Source: Heligmosomoides polygyrus polygyrus
Taxonomy: Eukaryota > Nematoda > Chromadorea > Rhabditida > Heligmosomidae
Length of the DNA stretch: 64,000 nucleotides
NCBI GenBank assembly: GCA_947396885.1
Contig: OX377205.1
Coordinates: 76,046,969-76,110,968, forward strand
Reading direction: 5' to 3'
The notes beneath the pieces are model-generated. The model had not been told where the DNA came from. It saw only the letters and a program-made list of their open reading frames with translations, and made no database searches. Both the position numbers and the translations under genes were made by a program. Positions 43,314 to 53,821 of the stretch are shown here, piece after piece; within the stretch, counting starts at the first letter, position 1, and every line of letters begins with the position of its first letter.

Positions 43314-46122
43314 TCTTCGCTTGATGGAAAATGTAAAGCTTTCAAGACTATCTTGCACCGTTTGGAGAACTTTATAGGAAATTTCCAGCCGTCCTACTTA
43401 GGAGTTGCTCCAGTCAGTCCGATGAGCCTTTGGAGTGCGCCGTACGCAATGCATATAGATCGAACCTATCAATCGAGCGAGTGGAAGCGGTTCAAATGTC
43501 GTGTTAAACAGCAAAGCTTACCCTCTTTAGGTGCTTTAGTGCACACACTGACAGAAGCTTATACAAATTAAGAGGTTTTAAGAAGCGAGAAGAGAGAAGA
43601 CTCTATCAGATCAAATCGTTTGGGCTGCAACTCGAGGACTTTGTAGGCAGTACAAGGTTCTTGACGTGCTCTAAAACACAACGGCGTAGCTCATGAATGG
43701 ACTGAAATACAGCGCTACGAAAATGCAGGTGAGGCTTGAGCGACCCAATTTTTCCGATTTCGGCCGACTATTGCGCGAAGACACGGCGAGCCAACGGCAT
43801 GCAAATGCGTAAGCGAGCGGAACACTTAAGGTGATTTGAGACGATATGTTCGCAACTCCCCAGCTGCCTAAACTGCCTTAGCCCCATCTGCAATTTTAGG
43901 GTGGCGGACTTTGCGATTGAAGTTTCCTGCCCTCTTACTCACCCACATTTAAGTTTTCGACACTCCCAATAACACCATTTTGTTCATCACAAAAAGCTCT
44001 ATCGAAGAGTGTCACTCTCGACCAATTTCAAAAAATCGATTTTTTGACAGATTCCCATCGAGGACGTGGCCGCCATTGGCCGGGCCCGCGCGAACGATGA
44101 CGTCATCGAAAACTGATGTATTCGAAATTGGCCAAATTTCCTCGTGCTAACTTCGTCCAGAATAATCTAGGCGGCTATTTGGGGCGCTGATTACGAATCC
44201 GACGTCCGTTTTTGAAAACTCCGCCGATTTCAGTAGGTTACTACCCGTTTGAGGGTGGTCGGGTCAGGACCACCGATCACCCTCAGTTATCGGTATGGGC
44301 GGTCTCCTGCGTCTCCTCCTCCCATCGCCCGAATGAACTTCGGCATCCTGTTCGGCACCCCGAATAAGTCTCCGCCCCTCTCTCGAGCAAAATCAGTGAT
44401 CCTGACCCGACCACCTCCAATTATCCGAAGAATATCCAAAACCTTCCGAAATCGGCGGAATTTTCAAAGACGGACGTCGGGTTCGTAATCAGCGCCCCAA
44501 ATAACCCCTAGATGATCTTGGACGCGAAAATTCGGCCAATTTCGAAAGCATTGATTTTCTATGACGTCATCGTTCGCGCAGGCTCGGCCTGGAGCGCCCC
44601 CGTCCTCGATAGAAAATTGTCAAAAAATCGATTTTTCTGAAATTGGTCGAGATTGATATCATTCGATAGCGCTTTCCATGCTGAACAGAACGGTGTCACT
44701 GCGAGTGTCGAACACTCAAAACATGGGCGAATAATGGTGCAAGAATCTTCAACGCTAAAACCCCGCTGCCCGAAAATGGCAGCTGGTTCTAAGGCAGTTT
44801 AATCAGATAAGGAATTGTTAAAACAATCTCTTAAAGAACGTTAAGTGTTCTGCTCGTTAGCGCATTTGTAGGCCATTAGCTCACCGCGTATTCTTGCAGG
44901 TGTCGACTGAATTTGGAAAAAATCGTGCCAGGCAAGGCTAACCTGCATTTTCGCACCGCTGTAACTTTGTCCAATCATAAGCTACATTGCTGTCTTTCAG
45001 CGCACCACTAGTCCACTTTATTGTCTAGAAAACCGATGGGCTGCAGCCGGAAAGGTTAATAAATGACAAAGTTTTCGTGCTCAGAACACGCAGCGCGTGC
45101 AATTTAGCACAACAACGGTCGATGTTCTCCTTGATCCTACTCACCCATGTTACAGTTTTCCCTACTCGCAGTAACACCGTTCAATTCGGCATGAAAAGCT
45201 CTATCGAACGGTATTAAGCATAGCCCCCCCCCCCCCATTTCGATGACGTCGTCGACCTTTTGCCGCGCCGTTGAGCCGCCTCGCCTTAGATACGGAGTTA
45301 TCAAAAAACCGATATTCCCAGAATCGGTAGAAATTGGTACCATTCGATAGCGCTTTTTATGATGAACAGAACTGTACCACTGAGAGTGTCGAACAATCAA
45401 ACGTGGGCAAGTAAGAGTGCAAGAACCTCTAACCGCAATCTTCCGCCAGTTTAAACTGGCAGCTGAGGCTAACGCAGTTTAGAAAGCTGAGGAGTTCTGA
45501 AAACGCTGTCGTGAAGTATCTTAAGCGCTCCGTTTGCGCACGCATTTCAAGACCGTTTGCTCGCCGGGTCTTCCCGCAGTGGTCCACCGAAATCGAAAAA
45601 AATGCGTCACACAAGCTTTACCTGCATTTTCGCACCTCTGTAACATTGCCTCTTCCTAAGCTACACCGTTCTACTTTAACTAACTACTTAAACGTTTTAC
45701 TGCTTACAAGACCCACGAGTTGCAGCCGAAACGATTTGAACTTGAAAGAGTTATTGCGCTCCGAACACGCCCGCGCGTGCAATTTTCAAGCGGTCGCCCC
45801 CTCGATTGGAAGGTCCGACTCTATATGCATTGTTCATGGCGCACTCCGAAGGCTAGCTGGACAGCCCTAGAGCAATTCCTTAGTAGGGCGGCTGGAAATT
45901 TATGATAGAACTCCCCAAACGCTCACTCTACCAGTTGTCGAAACCCTTCGATTATTCGATTGATAGGTTCATCTCTATACGCAATGCACGCGGCGCACAC
46001 TTAACGTCTCTCCGGTACAGATTGGAGCAATTCCAGAGTAGGGCGGCTGGAAATTTCTGATAAAATTCTCCAAACAATGCAAGATAGTCTTGAAGGCTTT
46101 ATATTTTCCATCAAGCGAAGAA
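43314..46122. mobile_element. 2.8-kb palindromic element: three copies of one arm
   Basis: Arm A (43314-44240) reappears inverted as B (about 44400-45090, inner part) and again inverted as C (about 45100-46122). The outer match includes CGCTTGATGGAAAATGTAAA at 43318 and its complement at 46098; the inner match includes GACGTCCGTTTTTGAAA at 44202. There is no coding capacity. It separates the RT and endonuclease parts of a CR1-like element. Confidence 0.8.
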
Positions 46123-46149
46123 TCCTTTATATAGATCGTCATTATTTTG

Positions 46150-46721
46150 ATAAGACTGGAAAACTGTTCACCAACCTATAGAAATGAAGTGAAGGTTGAG
46201 AACAGAATAGTCAGCTTTGGAAAATTTTGGAAGATGTAAATTGCTTTGATTCATCAACGGCATATGGAACTCAATGCCCACTAAATTATGTCAGATGATG
46301 AAAAAGTGGGGAAGAACAGAAATGTTTTTAGGAATAGTGTTGAAGACAAGGCTATGTCAGGAATTGTATCTCTCTCGATAAGTTTGCTTACTTGGTGGGG
46401 TAAGCTGCAACACTCAAACAATTCCGTGGACTTGACCACGATCTGACTATGAGGCCTGAAGCAATCAGCCCAATCAATGTCAAGGTTAAAATCACCCAGA
46501 ACTATCAGATGATCGCTTGAAAAGCAAACTTCTAGTAGAGGATCTATAAGAACGTCATCCTCACAAGTGTTTGAATTAGGTGGGCGATATACCAAAACTA
46601 CTCTGAAAGCTAGAAGTGTAGAATCGAAGACGTCTAGACATAGGATGTCAGAATTGAGGCAGGCAAGGGTATTAACAGCAATCAAACTGAGCCGTATTTT
46701 TGGAAAGGCAGCATATACCAC
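46150..46721 (-). pseudogene. CR1-like endonuclease domain
   Basis: The minus frame contains VVLVYRPPNSNTCEDD, LIVLGDFNLDIDWADC and ERDTIPDIALS, which cover the central endonuclease motifs (YRPP, GDFN..DIDW, LD.+). It continues in other frames to about 46150, where the palindromic element begins. Confidence 0.8.
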
Positions 46722-47179
46722 CGCTTCTGCGACCCTTGCAATCTTTTCGAAATACAGTAGTATGTAGTATATAAGGAAAATCAGTAAAAATTTCGGAGTC
46801 TGCTATTTATTGGAGAGCCAAGTCTCTGCAACAATCAGCAAATCTGCTTCATAACAAGACAAAAAACGGGCAGGTGTAGGTGGTATAGTTTGCTCACTAG
46901 GCTAGGGCGTTGAAAAGCATTTCAGGACAGTGAGAGGTACATCCTATCCAGCCAAGCGTTTTTTCGATTTCCTCCGTCTAGGGAGATCTTTGACTCATCC
47001 TTACTCTCCCAGGTATATCATCCAGGCGCGGTTGTTTGACTGCTTATTCCCTTCCCTACACTCCTGCCCCAACTCATATGTTCACTGCAGCTCCTCGGAT
47101 GACATGCTGCAGCGAACGCGAACTTGACTAGAAGTAGTAGACCCTCGAAGCCCCCAAAAATTAGAAAGGAGGGCTGCCC

Positions 47180-47485
47180 AGAGCTACTTCAAAACCAGTA
47201 CTTCCTTCACCTTACGGGTACGCCCACGTTCCTGCCTGCTCATGCGATATACTTCCAAGGGACGGCATTCGAGATCTAGAACATCGAAAACCTCGCTTAC
47301 CTTATGCTCAAGGTCTCGCTGCTTCGCTGAGGGGGAGACCTGCGGCAGCCTCAGGAAGCCACTGAGTAGCAAAACTTCTTTTTTTCTTCTCCACCTCGAT
47401 TTGTTCGGACATCTCTAGGGCAGTTTAGAGATTAGCGCATTGCATCATCTTTTCAATAAAGGGGTCCATGTTTTGTGCCGTGATA
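47180..47485 (-). pseudogene. CR1-like ORF1 fragment
   Basis: It reads EVFDVLDLECRPLEVYRMSR and RTRKVKEVLVLK, the ORF1 signature, preceded by a coiled-coil-like segment up to about 47470 (EMSEQIEVEKKK). Together with 46150-46721 and 41520-42990 it gives the ORF1, endonuclease, RT order of one decayed element. Confidence 0.6.
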
Positions 47486-47559
47486 CTTTTCCTTCGCTGT
47501 CCAAGCATTTACAATGCAAGAAGTGACGATATCGGGTAAGTGAAAAGTGCGTGCTTCAC

Positions 47560-47715
47560 TGACTGTTTCTCTCCAAAACCCCAGGATTTCTGTAGAAGCG
47601 GTATCCAGAAATTACTTAAAAAATTACAACAGTATGGTGTTGATAATGGCGACCCATATATTTGGTAGTTGTTAATTAAGTTGAAGAAGAAAAACAAATT
47701 TGAAAGAATTGTAAA
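47560..47715 (+). pseudogene. mariner transposase C-terminal fragment
   Basis: The segment with CCCCAGGATTTCTGTAGAAG and AAACAAATTTGAAAG aligns with the 3' part of the mariner at 20110-20240, and reads like the DFY..GI..L..R...V..NG.Y end of mariner proteins. The TIR was not found. Confidence 0.45.
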
Positions 47716-48079
47716 AGTAGATGCAACGTCTTCGCCAATCGAAAATTAAACTCTTACGTCTTACGTATCGAAGGTACAGCACAAACATCATCAAAGGGGC
47801 TGCACCATTTGGTCCGGCTAATAGAAATCAAAATATTGTGCAACAAATCACTGTGAAATCCCTTTCTGTGCTTGCAACTATGTACAGAATTCGAATTACA
47901 GCATTATAGAATCGTTTTATTAAGGGAAACAACAAAAAACAAGGAGACAGAAAGATGGACAAAGTGATAACGATCGGAGATCAAAAATGAAGAATAAAGA
48001 CAGCAACATGAAAGTCGGTGGACAATTAGGCAGGGCATGTCGTAATCACTCTTCCAAAGGGAAAAGAATATAGAAAAGT

Positions 48080-48223
48080 CTATTCCAAGTTGAAGTGAAC
48101 ACGAAACGAGTAGGTGAAGAAGTCGACGTCGGGAAGTGGCGCCGAGTGAATGGTGATTTCCCGTCGATTTTGCTCGAAGCGGACTATGCACGCCTCACCG
48201 TCCACGTCCAGCAAATCTCGCAA
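48080..48223 (-). CDS. DXO/RAI1-family decapping nuclease, terminal exon
   Basis: The acceptor GAGCATTTCAG opens 144 nt in phase 0 (LRDLLDVDGEACIVRFE, REITIHSAPLPDVDFF) ending in TAG. The pattern (short helix, acidic turn, two strands, hydrophobic end) matches the C-terminal part of DXO/RAI1 proteins. These remove incomplete 5' caps (triphosphate, unmethylated, NAD or FAD) and degrade the RNA 5' to 3'. It joins the exon at 48850-48939 across a 626-nt intron. Similarity in this last part is weaker than in the catalytic exons. Confidence 0.65.
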   Translation of the reverse strand: MRDLLDVDGEACIVRFEQNRREITIHSAPLPDVDFFTYSFRVHFNLE

Positions 48224-48849
48224 CTGAAATGCTCCAACTAACCATAAGTGGCTAACCTTGGAATTATGCGCGGTGCTATTGATATCGGAACGTAATTGGT
48301 AGCTCAAAAATAAAGCACTCAAACTAATACTTGTAGGTTCCTGGAAGATTTGGAGCCAAAATTGTAAAGCGCATTTCACAAAACGACCGATATTTCGGTG
48401 TAGCAGCTTTCTTCACGGCATCGTTGGAAAAGCCGAATACAGCTGCTTGATTCAAATCGTAGAACGTTAACTATTTGGCAGCCGTTTCTCTATGGTCGAC
48501 TATGTTCTTGATTCGCTACATTTAGAAAGGTGTGGGACGATTCCAGCAATCGAGCGAAGTAAGAAAGAACACCCTGTCTTCCATTATTAGGTACAGCTTC
48601 AAATATAGGTCACCGAACTTCACTTTAACGTCGAGAAAATATGGATTGTTCGGCGGACCTGACTATGAACATTCTTCTTCAGCAACCATGAAGAATGCTC
48701 GGGACTGCTAAATCTGGGACTGGACTTGACATACAAATGGGATTCGAACAACAACAAAAAAGATCGAGCTATTCCGATCTAGAGAGTTCTATGTCTGATT
48801 TTCCGCCATCGGTTTAAAGGTCGTAAAGGCACGAAGGCTAATAACTCAC

Positions 48850-48939
48850 TGAGGTTAGCACATTCGACAGCAGATTTATGCACACGTTCCCGGACCACTC
48901 GCCGCTTTTAGGAAGTTCCTCGGTATGGACAAAGCCAAC
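48850..48939 (-). CDS. DXO/RAI1-family decapping nuclease, exon before last
   Basis: Between the acceptor TTGTTCTAG and the donor TCA|GTGAGT lie exactly 30 codons in phase 0: VGFVHTEELPKSGEW, then NVCINLLSNVLTS. The W..NVCINL stretch matches the W.P.VC.NF segment of the family. Phase 0 at both ends fits its neighbours. The upstream intron is about 6.3 kb and holds the nested hAT/mariner/repeat insertion and a 1.4-kb palindrome. Confidence 0.72.
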
Positions 48940-49129
48940 CTAGAACAACATAATTCAGAACATCGCTCCTCCATAGCAGCGTAACGGTACTGCCTTGTCC
49001 AGCATCAGATGCGTCGGAAAGCTGCATTCTCAATATACTCGTGAATTTTGATGCAGAGAAACATGACTAACCAGGGAAGGATTTCAAAAGGAAGGGTTCC
49101 CAACTCAAAGGGAGCTTTTGTGTTGGTTA

Positions 49130-49520
49130 TTTTGATAGAATATAGGACCCTGTGAGCGGAGTTCAGTACCACAGTTAGTTTTTGCTCAACGTTTTTTTAA
49201 AGACCTGAAAAGGAGGTCTGAAAGCGTACGCGCAACTATCATCAACCTCTACGACACCTCATGAGATGTGCCTCGGCGGCGTAGTTGACAAGAGTGCCGT
49301 TTCATGGAAGCACGCCGTCGGGGTCTAGAGTTCGAGTCCGCATACTGCCTTATTTTACACATATTAGTACACATACTAGTGTTGTTATTACGCTTCCTCA
49401 TGATGATAGGAGTCAATTTCAGACCATCGGTGCTTACAACAAAAGCAAGGCTGTCTACTTGCTTCTTCATATATGCTAGTTTTTCAGCAGTGCCTATCTG
49501 CACCACCTCATTTCTCTGGA
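49130..49520 (+). repeat. tRNA-like dispersed repeat, copy 1
   Basis: It contains CTCGGCGGCGTAGTTGACAA (A-box-like) and TAGAGTTCGAGTCCGC (B-box-like), preceded by AAAAGGAGGTCTGAAAGCGT. The reverse complement of the same 350-400 bp occurs as copy 2 around the mariner (49865-49953 and 53508-53790). Confidence 0.75.
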
Positions 49521-49864
49521 AATAAAAGATCCTGTCTTGATTATCCTTTTCAGTCAACAGCTATGGCACAAATCTATGAAACAAGTAAAACACATGCGCT
49601 TGTCATACCAGCAGCATCTTACAAAGCCAGTGAGGAACAAACTTCTTCCTGGCAAGGAATGACCACTTCTTCTTTATTGAACGAGTAATCTTTGAGTGTA
49701 GAGAAGGGTTTCAGGTGAACATCGACGTATCCAGCAGCCACCCTCGTGTATGACAGACGCGGCCGAAACACCGGAGTGCAGAACTGTCGGCAGGATTTAT
49801 AATCCGTTCAAAAGAAAAGAGAAGACCGTTCACATAATATTTTATACTAGTTACCTACTTTCAA

Positions 49865-49953
49865 TATACCTCCTTGGTTGCACGAAACATATACTAAAAA
49901 ACTTGCGCATATAGAGGTGCAAATAGACGGCCTTGGTTCGCTTTAAGCTATTA
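49865..49953 (-). repeat. tRNA-like dispersed repeat, copy 2, distal part
   Basis: The reverse complement (AACCAAGGCCGTCTATTTGC) matches AAGCAAGGCTGTCTACTTGC of copy 1, directly beyond the point where copy 2 is cut at 53508. This shows the mariner inserted into copy 2. Confidence 0.65.
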
Positions 49954-50839
49954 TCGGGGGGATGGGGGGGGGGGGCAAAAGTAATAAGACTCTCCACGCC
50001 GTGCCCATATGTCCGAATGGAGTCCGGTTTCGTGCTTCTCGTATTTGTATGTTTGTTTGCTGCTTACTGAAGGCCACCTGAGAAGTGACCACTTTCGCCC
50101 TTCCCAGAAGCATGTCAAACCCCAGTCTGACGAGTCGACCTGTGTCGCGCAAATCTCGAACAATTCTCAACCCCGAGCAGCCTGGACTCAATACTCACGC
50201 ATGATGAGAAGTAAGCCTTACCCTAACCCTGCCAAACAGCGAGCCTGGGTGAGGCATGGTGACCTGTTACCGACCTTCGTTCGGCGGGACGTTCATGGCG
50301 AGAAACACCTTCTGAACTTGAGTCTGCGCCAGGGGTGTGCGTAATTACGATTTACGATTTTACGATTTACGGTGATTTTTGGCAAATTTTTTACGATTTA
50401 CGATTTACGACATTTTGGGTCGTGAATCGTAAATTTTCGTAAATCTGATCTTCGGTGCAGAGATGGCAGCGTCCACACAACGTGATACAATTAGGGTTAT
50501 AACGATGTACCCGCTTTTAGCTCATTCTCCCATAGCTCATTGCTGTTTCCTATCTACTCTTCTATGTTCTGCTTCTATGAAAACGCAGCTTTGTGTTTAG
50601 GCCGCTCGAGCTCGACTCATCTGCATACCACTCTTTTCACCTCTTCAAGGGCTGCCGACTTAGTATCAGAGCTACACTAGAGAAGAAGCAATGACAACAA
50701 ATGATTAGAATTATAAAATCCTGGCGATGAAACTGGGCTAGCCCTTTTCTTTGGTTGCACTTTTCACATTGCAATTGCCTGAGAACACTACACTCCAGTC
50801 CACAGAAAAAGATGCAAATTCGCCACGGATCTCCCTCGA

Positions 50840-51240
50840 TAGAGAGCCTTCGGGCTCTCTTGTTAAGAGGGATCTCGGGCCGCTTGTCGCAGGGCCACGT
50901 GGCGCGTCCCCGGGTGGTGGATAGGGGAATTAAACGCGAACCAAATGCGACCGTGTACTGCCCAGAGACGCAGGTGGGATGCAGGGGATGGACTCCTTGC
51001 TCCTGCTGTGTCGGGTCGACGCGTTCCTTGTGCGTGGGAGCGGCATGTTCGTGCACAGTGTGCGCGGATGTGTCCGTGACTGTGCGGATTGTAACTGTGT
51101 CGGCTCGGCCAAAAGCTTGCACTCGGTAGACTGGGAGTACATGTAAGGCGATTCGAGGCCGCCTTAAGTCTCGCCCCGTCCCTTCGGGCAGTCTGGCTGG
51201 CTGCCCGGAGTACCCCGCCCGCACGACAGAGCCTGACTAG
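50840..51240. other. Unexplained GC-rich block inside the hAT element
   Basis: This 400-bp block (CCACGTGGCGCGTCCCCGGG, TGTCGGGTCGACGCG, CCCGTCCCTTCGGGCAGTC) contrasts with the AT-rich remainder. It resembles the 5' regions of some site-specific LINEs, but only by impression. The open frames over it are low-complexity and I do not call them coding. Confidence 0.4.
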
Positions 51241-51964
51241 CTACCCGTGTTGTATTCCAGTCAAACACAGCAGCACTAAAGGGCCTCATTCCCCTGACCC
51301 CGAAATTCGCCTTGTACCGGAAGGAATATGATCGCCTGCTGAACCATATTCTTTGCTGCAACCACCGCCTACTCAACTTGTGACTTTTTCAGCATATTTT
51401 TAAACGGCTCTTTCCAATGCAAGTGGAACTGAAGCAAAGCCATCAAGGAATATTGGACTTGATTGCAAGCGGTTTGTGGAATAACAGCTAAGCTGCTGGA
51501 AAAATAAAACACTCATATTTCGATCTCATTATCACAGCACATTATGGTGCGGATTGTATTTGCATACAAGGTGCAACCTAAACAAAACTTTTGATCTTGT
51601 CAAGAAAGAAGTGAAGTGGTTTTGACACCTTCGGTCTCCTTTTTCAATGGTTTGATTTCACAAGGCTAATGGAGAGTAGGAATGGCGAATGCAAACAGTC
51701 ATTGATTAGTGGTGTGATAATTTGGACTTTCCGAAATCTAGTTTCCGAAACAAGTACAAGCAAACATGTGGGCGATGAAAATACCGAAAGTAATTGATAA
51801 GTATCGTCAAACGACGTTCTTTCATTCCAGAAGTTGTAAATGCCTTTAAAGAACGCTGAAGGGTAAAGCACTGTGTTAGTTTGTTTCCTGTTTGATCAAC
51901 TCATTCTACCTCTGTGGGATATGGTGGAGCTCGTTTGAGTGTGGGTTAACCTATAGAATGACTT

Positions 51965-52125
51965 GCAGTGGCCAGCCGATGTAAAGGTCAGTGTTTTATC
52001 CTTCCCAGACAAGCCCCGTACCAAATCACCGACCGAGGAAATATGAAAAAGTTGGTTGGCCGTGGTAGGATCCGAATCAAGAACTTCTATTCTGAATCGC
52101 GCGACAGTCGTTCGTCCTCGAACTT
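51965..52125 (-). mobile_element. SINE-like family A, copy 5
   Basis: The core in reverse orientation (GGCCAGCCGATGTAAAGGTC, TCCTTCCCAGACAAGCC, GGTAGGATCCGAATCAAGA) matches the family. It lies within the hAT element. Confidence 0.75.
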
Positions 52126-53507
52126 CTCTATCATGGGTCTTCCATGTATGTTTAAAATGCTCCTTGCACCTACGAATCAGTTGAATCAGTTGAACGTTTT
52201 CAGGTCAAACAATACTCTTCTTCTCTACTCTACTTCTAAAGAATGTCGCATAGGATCCTCCTTTTTGTAATCTAAAGTTTAAAAATCAGACTATAATGAG
52301 TGTCCAAAAAGAAAAAGTGATCATACTATTTTAATTGTCTCACAATTCCTTCTCGTCTGCTACAAAAATGCACTTTGGTACAGTTCAGAATGTGGAAAGG
52401 CTTAGAACTTCAGATGTGGCATATGATAGGAATGTGCCATGTGCTCAATCAGTAGGCGATGCTTGTTCAATTTTTTGTGTAACTGCTGTTTTCGTCGAGT
52501 TGATTAGTGATGAAATGATTTTTTGGTTCTGAATAGAGCCATTTTTATTGGTTTTGACTCTGGCTTGTAGAGGTTGTTTCTTCAAAGCCATACTTTTATA
52601 TGCAAGCTAAAGGCTAGCCATCACGATGCACATTTTTTGGTCGACCAAGCAGTGCAAGCTTTTTGTTTGTGCACCGAGCATAGATGTCCTAGTAGATAGC
52701 GTTCTGAACAAGTACTTTATTTTGATTCTCCTCAAACTTGTCCAGCTCGATTTGAAAGATGTTAATTGATTATAGTGGCTTCCAGTTTAATTAGAAATGT
52801 GTTCAGCTCGAACTGAAAGCGACTCAATAAAAACATTTCCCTTCGATTAGCCTTAATATAATAAAAGAAAATCAGGTATCCAGATGCACTATGAGTCAGG
52901 CACCTCTTACGCTTTACGGTTCACGATTTACGATTTACGACGACTTTTTGTAATTACGATTTACGATTTACGAAATTTCGGATTTCATTTACGCACACCC
53001 CTGGTCTGCGCCCATGGACTGGTATACTGGAACCTGTTTACCAAAAGCACGACGATGGACTCCAAGGCCATTGTGAACGAAATAGAAGAGATGGACCGGC
53101 GGCTCGCACTTATTCGATCCCAGCGCTTCAAGAAGGTCGTCCTCTTCGACAACCCCGCACCTTGTCGGGCAAAGTGACCACGGATAAGCTTGCCCAGCTA
53201 CGTTCACATGCCTCACCCACCGTATTCGCCGGACCTCTCTTCCTACCACTACTTCTTGAGCCTATAGGACTTCATGGTCGGGAGGGACACAAGGACCCAA
53301 GCAGCCCTCGACAACCATGACGATCAGTGGAGCAGCACTAGGCCTAAGTAGTTCCGGAAGGATTGCATCAAAAAGTTGGCTGATCGATGGCAGCAAGGTC
53401 ATTGACCTTAATGGCGAATACATTCATCAGCACCGTTGAGTTGTAATTGAGTTATAATAAGATAAGAACATTTGTTAAATTTGTCTCATTACTTTTGACC
53501 CACCCTA

Positions 53508-53790
53508 ATAAAATTGACTCCTGTGATCATGAGAAAGCGTAATAACAAGTAATTAATATGTGCAAAAATATAGGCAACATCGGCACGAACTCAAAACTCC
53601 GCGGGTGTGCTTCTATTAGGCGGCACTCCTACCAATTGCGCCACCGAGGCACATCTGATGTGAAGTCGTAGGGGTTGATGATAGTTGCACGCACGCTTTC
53701 AGACCTCCTTTTTAGGTCTTTAAAGAAGCGTTCAGTAAAGACTAACTACGGACTCCGCTCACATGGCCCTACATCCAAAATAGCAACGCA
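53508..53790 (-). repeat. tRNA-like dispersed repeat, copy 2, proximal part
   Basis: The reverse complement contains CTCGGTGGCGCAATTGGTAG (A-box-like) and TTTTGAGTTCGTGCCG, and AAAAAGGAGGTCTGAAAGCG. It aligns with copy 1. It is interrupted exactly at the mariner end. Confidence 0.75.
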
Positions 53791-53821
53791 AAAGCTGACC
53801 TTGAGTTGGGAACCTTGACCT

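Larger units (their letters stand above)
50331..53003. mobile_element. hAT-type DNA transposon, non-autonomous, 2673 bp, with 8-bp duplication
   Basis: It starts CAGGGGTGTGCGTAA and ends TTACGCACACCCCTG, perfect inverted ends of the hAT type. It is flanked by GTCTGCGC at 50323-50330 and 53004-53011. Subterminal regions carry repeated ATTTACG units in both orientations. No transposase frame was seen, and a family A SINE sits inside at 51965-52125. Confidence 0.93.
50212..53440 (+). pseudogene. mariner transposase, interrupted by hAT, frame-broken
   Basis: Left of the hAT the frame reads NPAKQRAWVRHGDLLPTFV and RRDVHGEK, the stretch after the first catalytic Asp. Right of it the text resumes with VYWNLFTKSTTMDSKAI and FKKVVLFDNPAPCRAK, the second Asp region with Asn-Pro for the usual Asn-Ala. 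Later frames contain the NGEYIHQH end. The DNA-binding part is deleted. It is inactive. Confidence 0.85.
49955..53505 (+). mobile_element. mariner-family element, internally deleted, split by a hAT element
   Basis: The left end (G run, then CAAAAGTAATAAGACTC) and the right end (GTCTCATTACTTTTGACCCA) are inverted. The right end is followed by TA, and TA precedes the left G run. Without the hAT element about 880 bp remain. It lies within a DXO-gene intron. Confidence 0.8.

Noticed and set aside
50637..51224. 195-codon minus frame in the hAT element
   Set aside because: The frame follows a GC-rich block, has skewed composition and no transposase motif, and the reverse strand is open as well.
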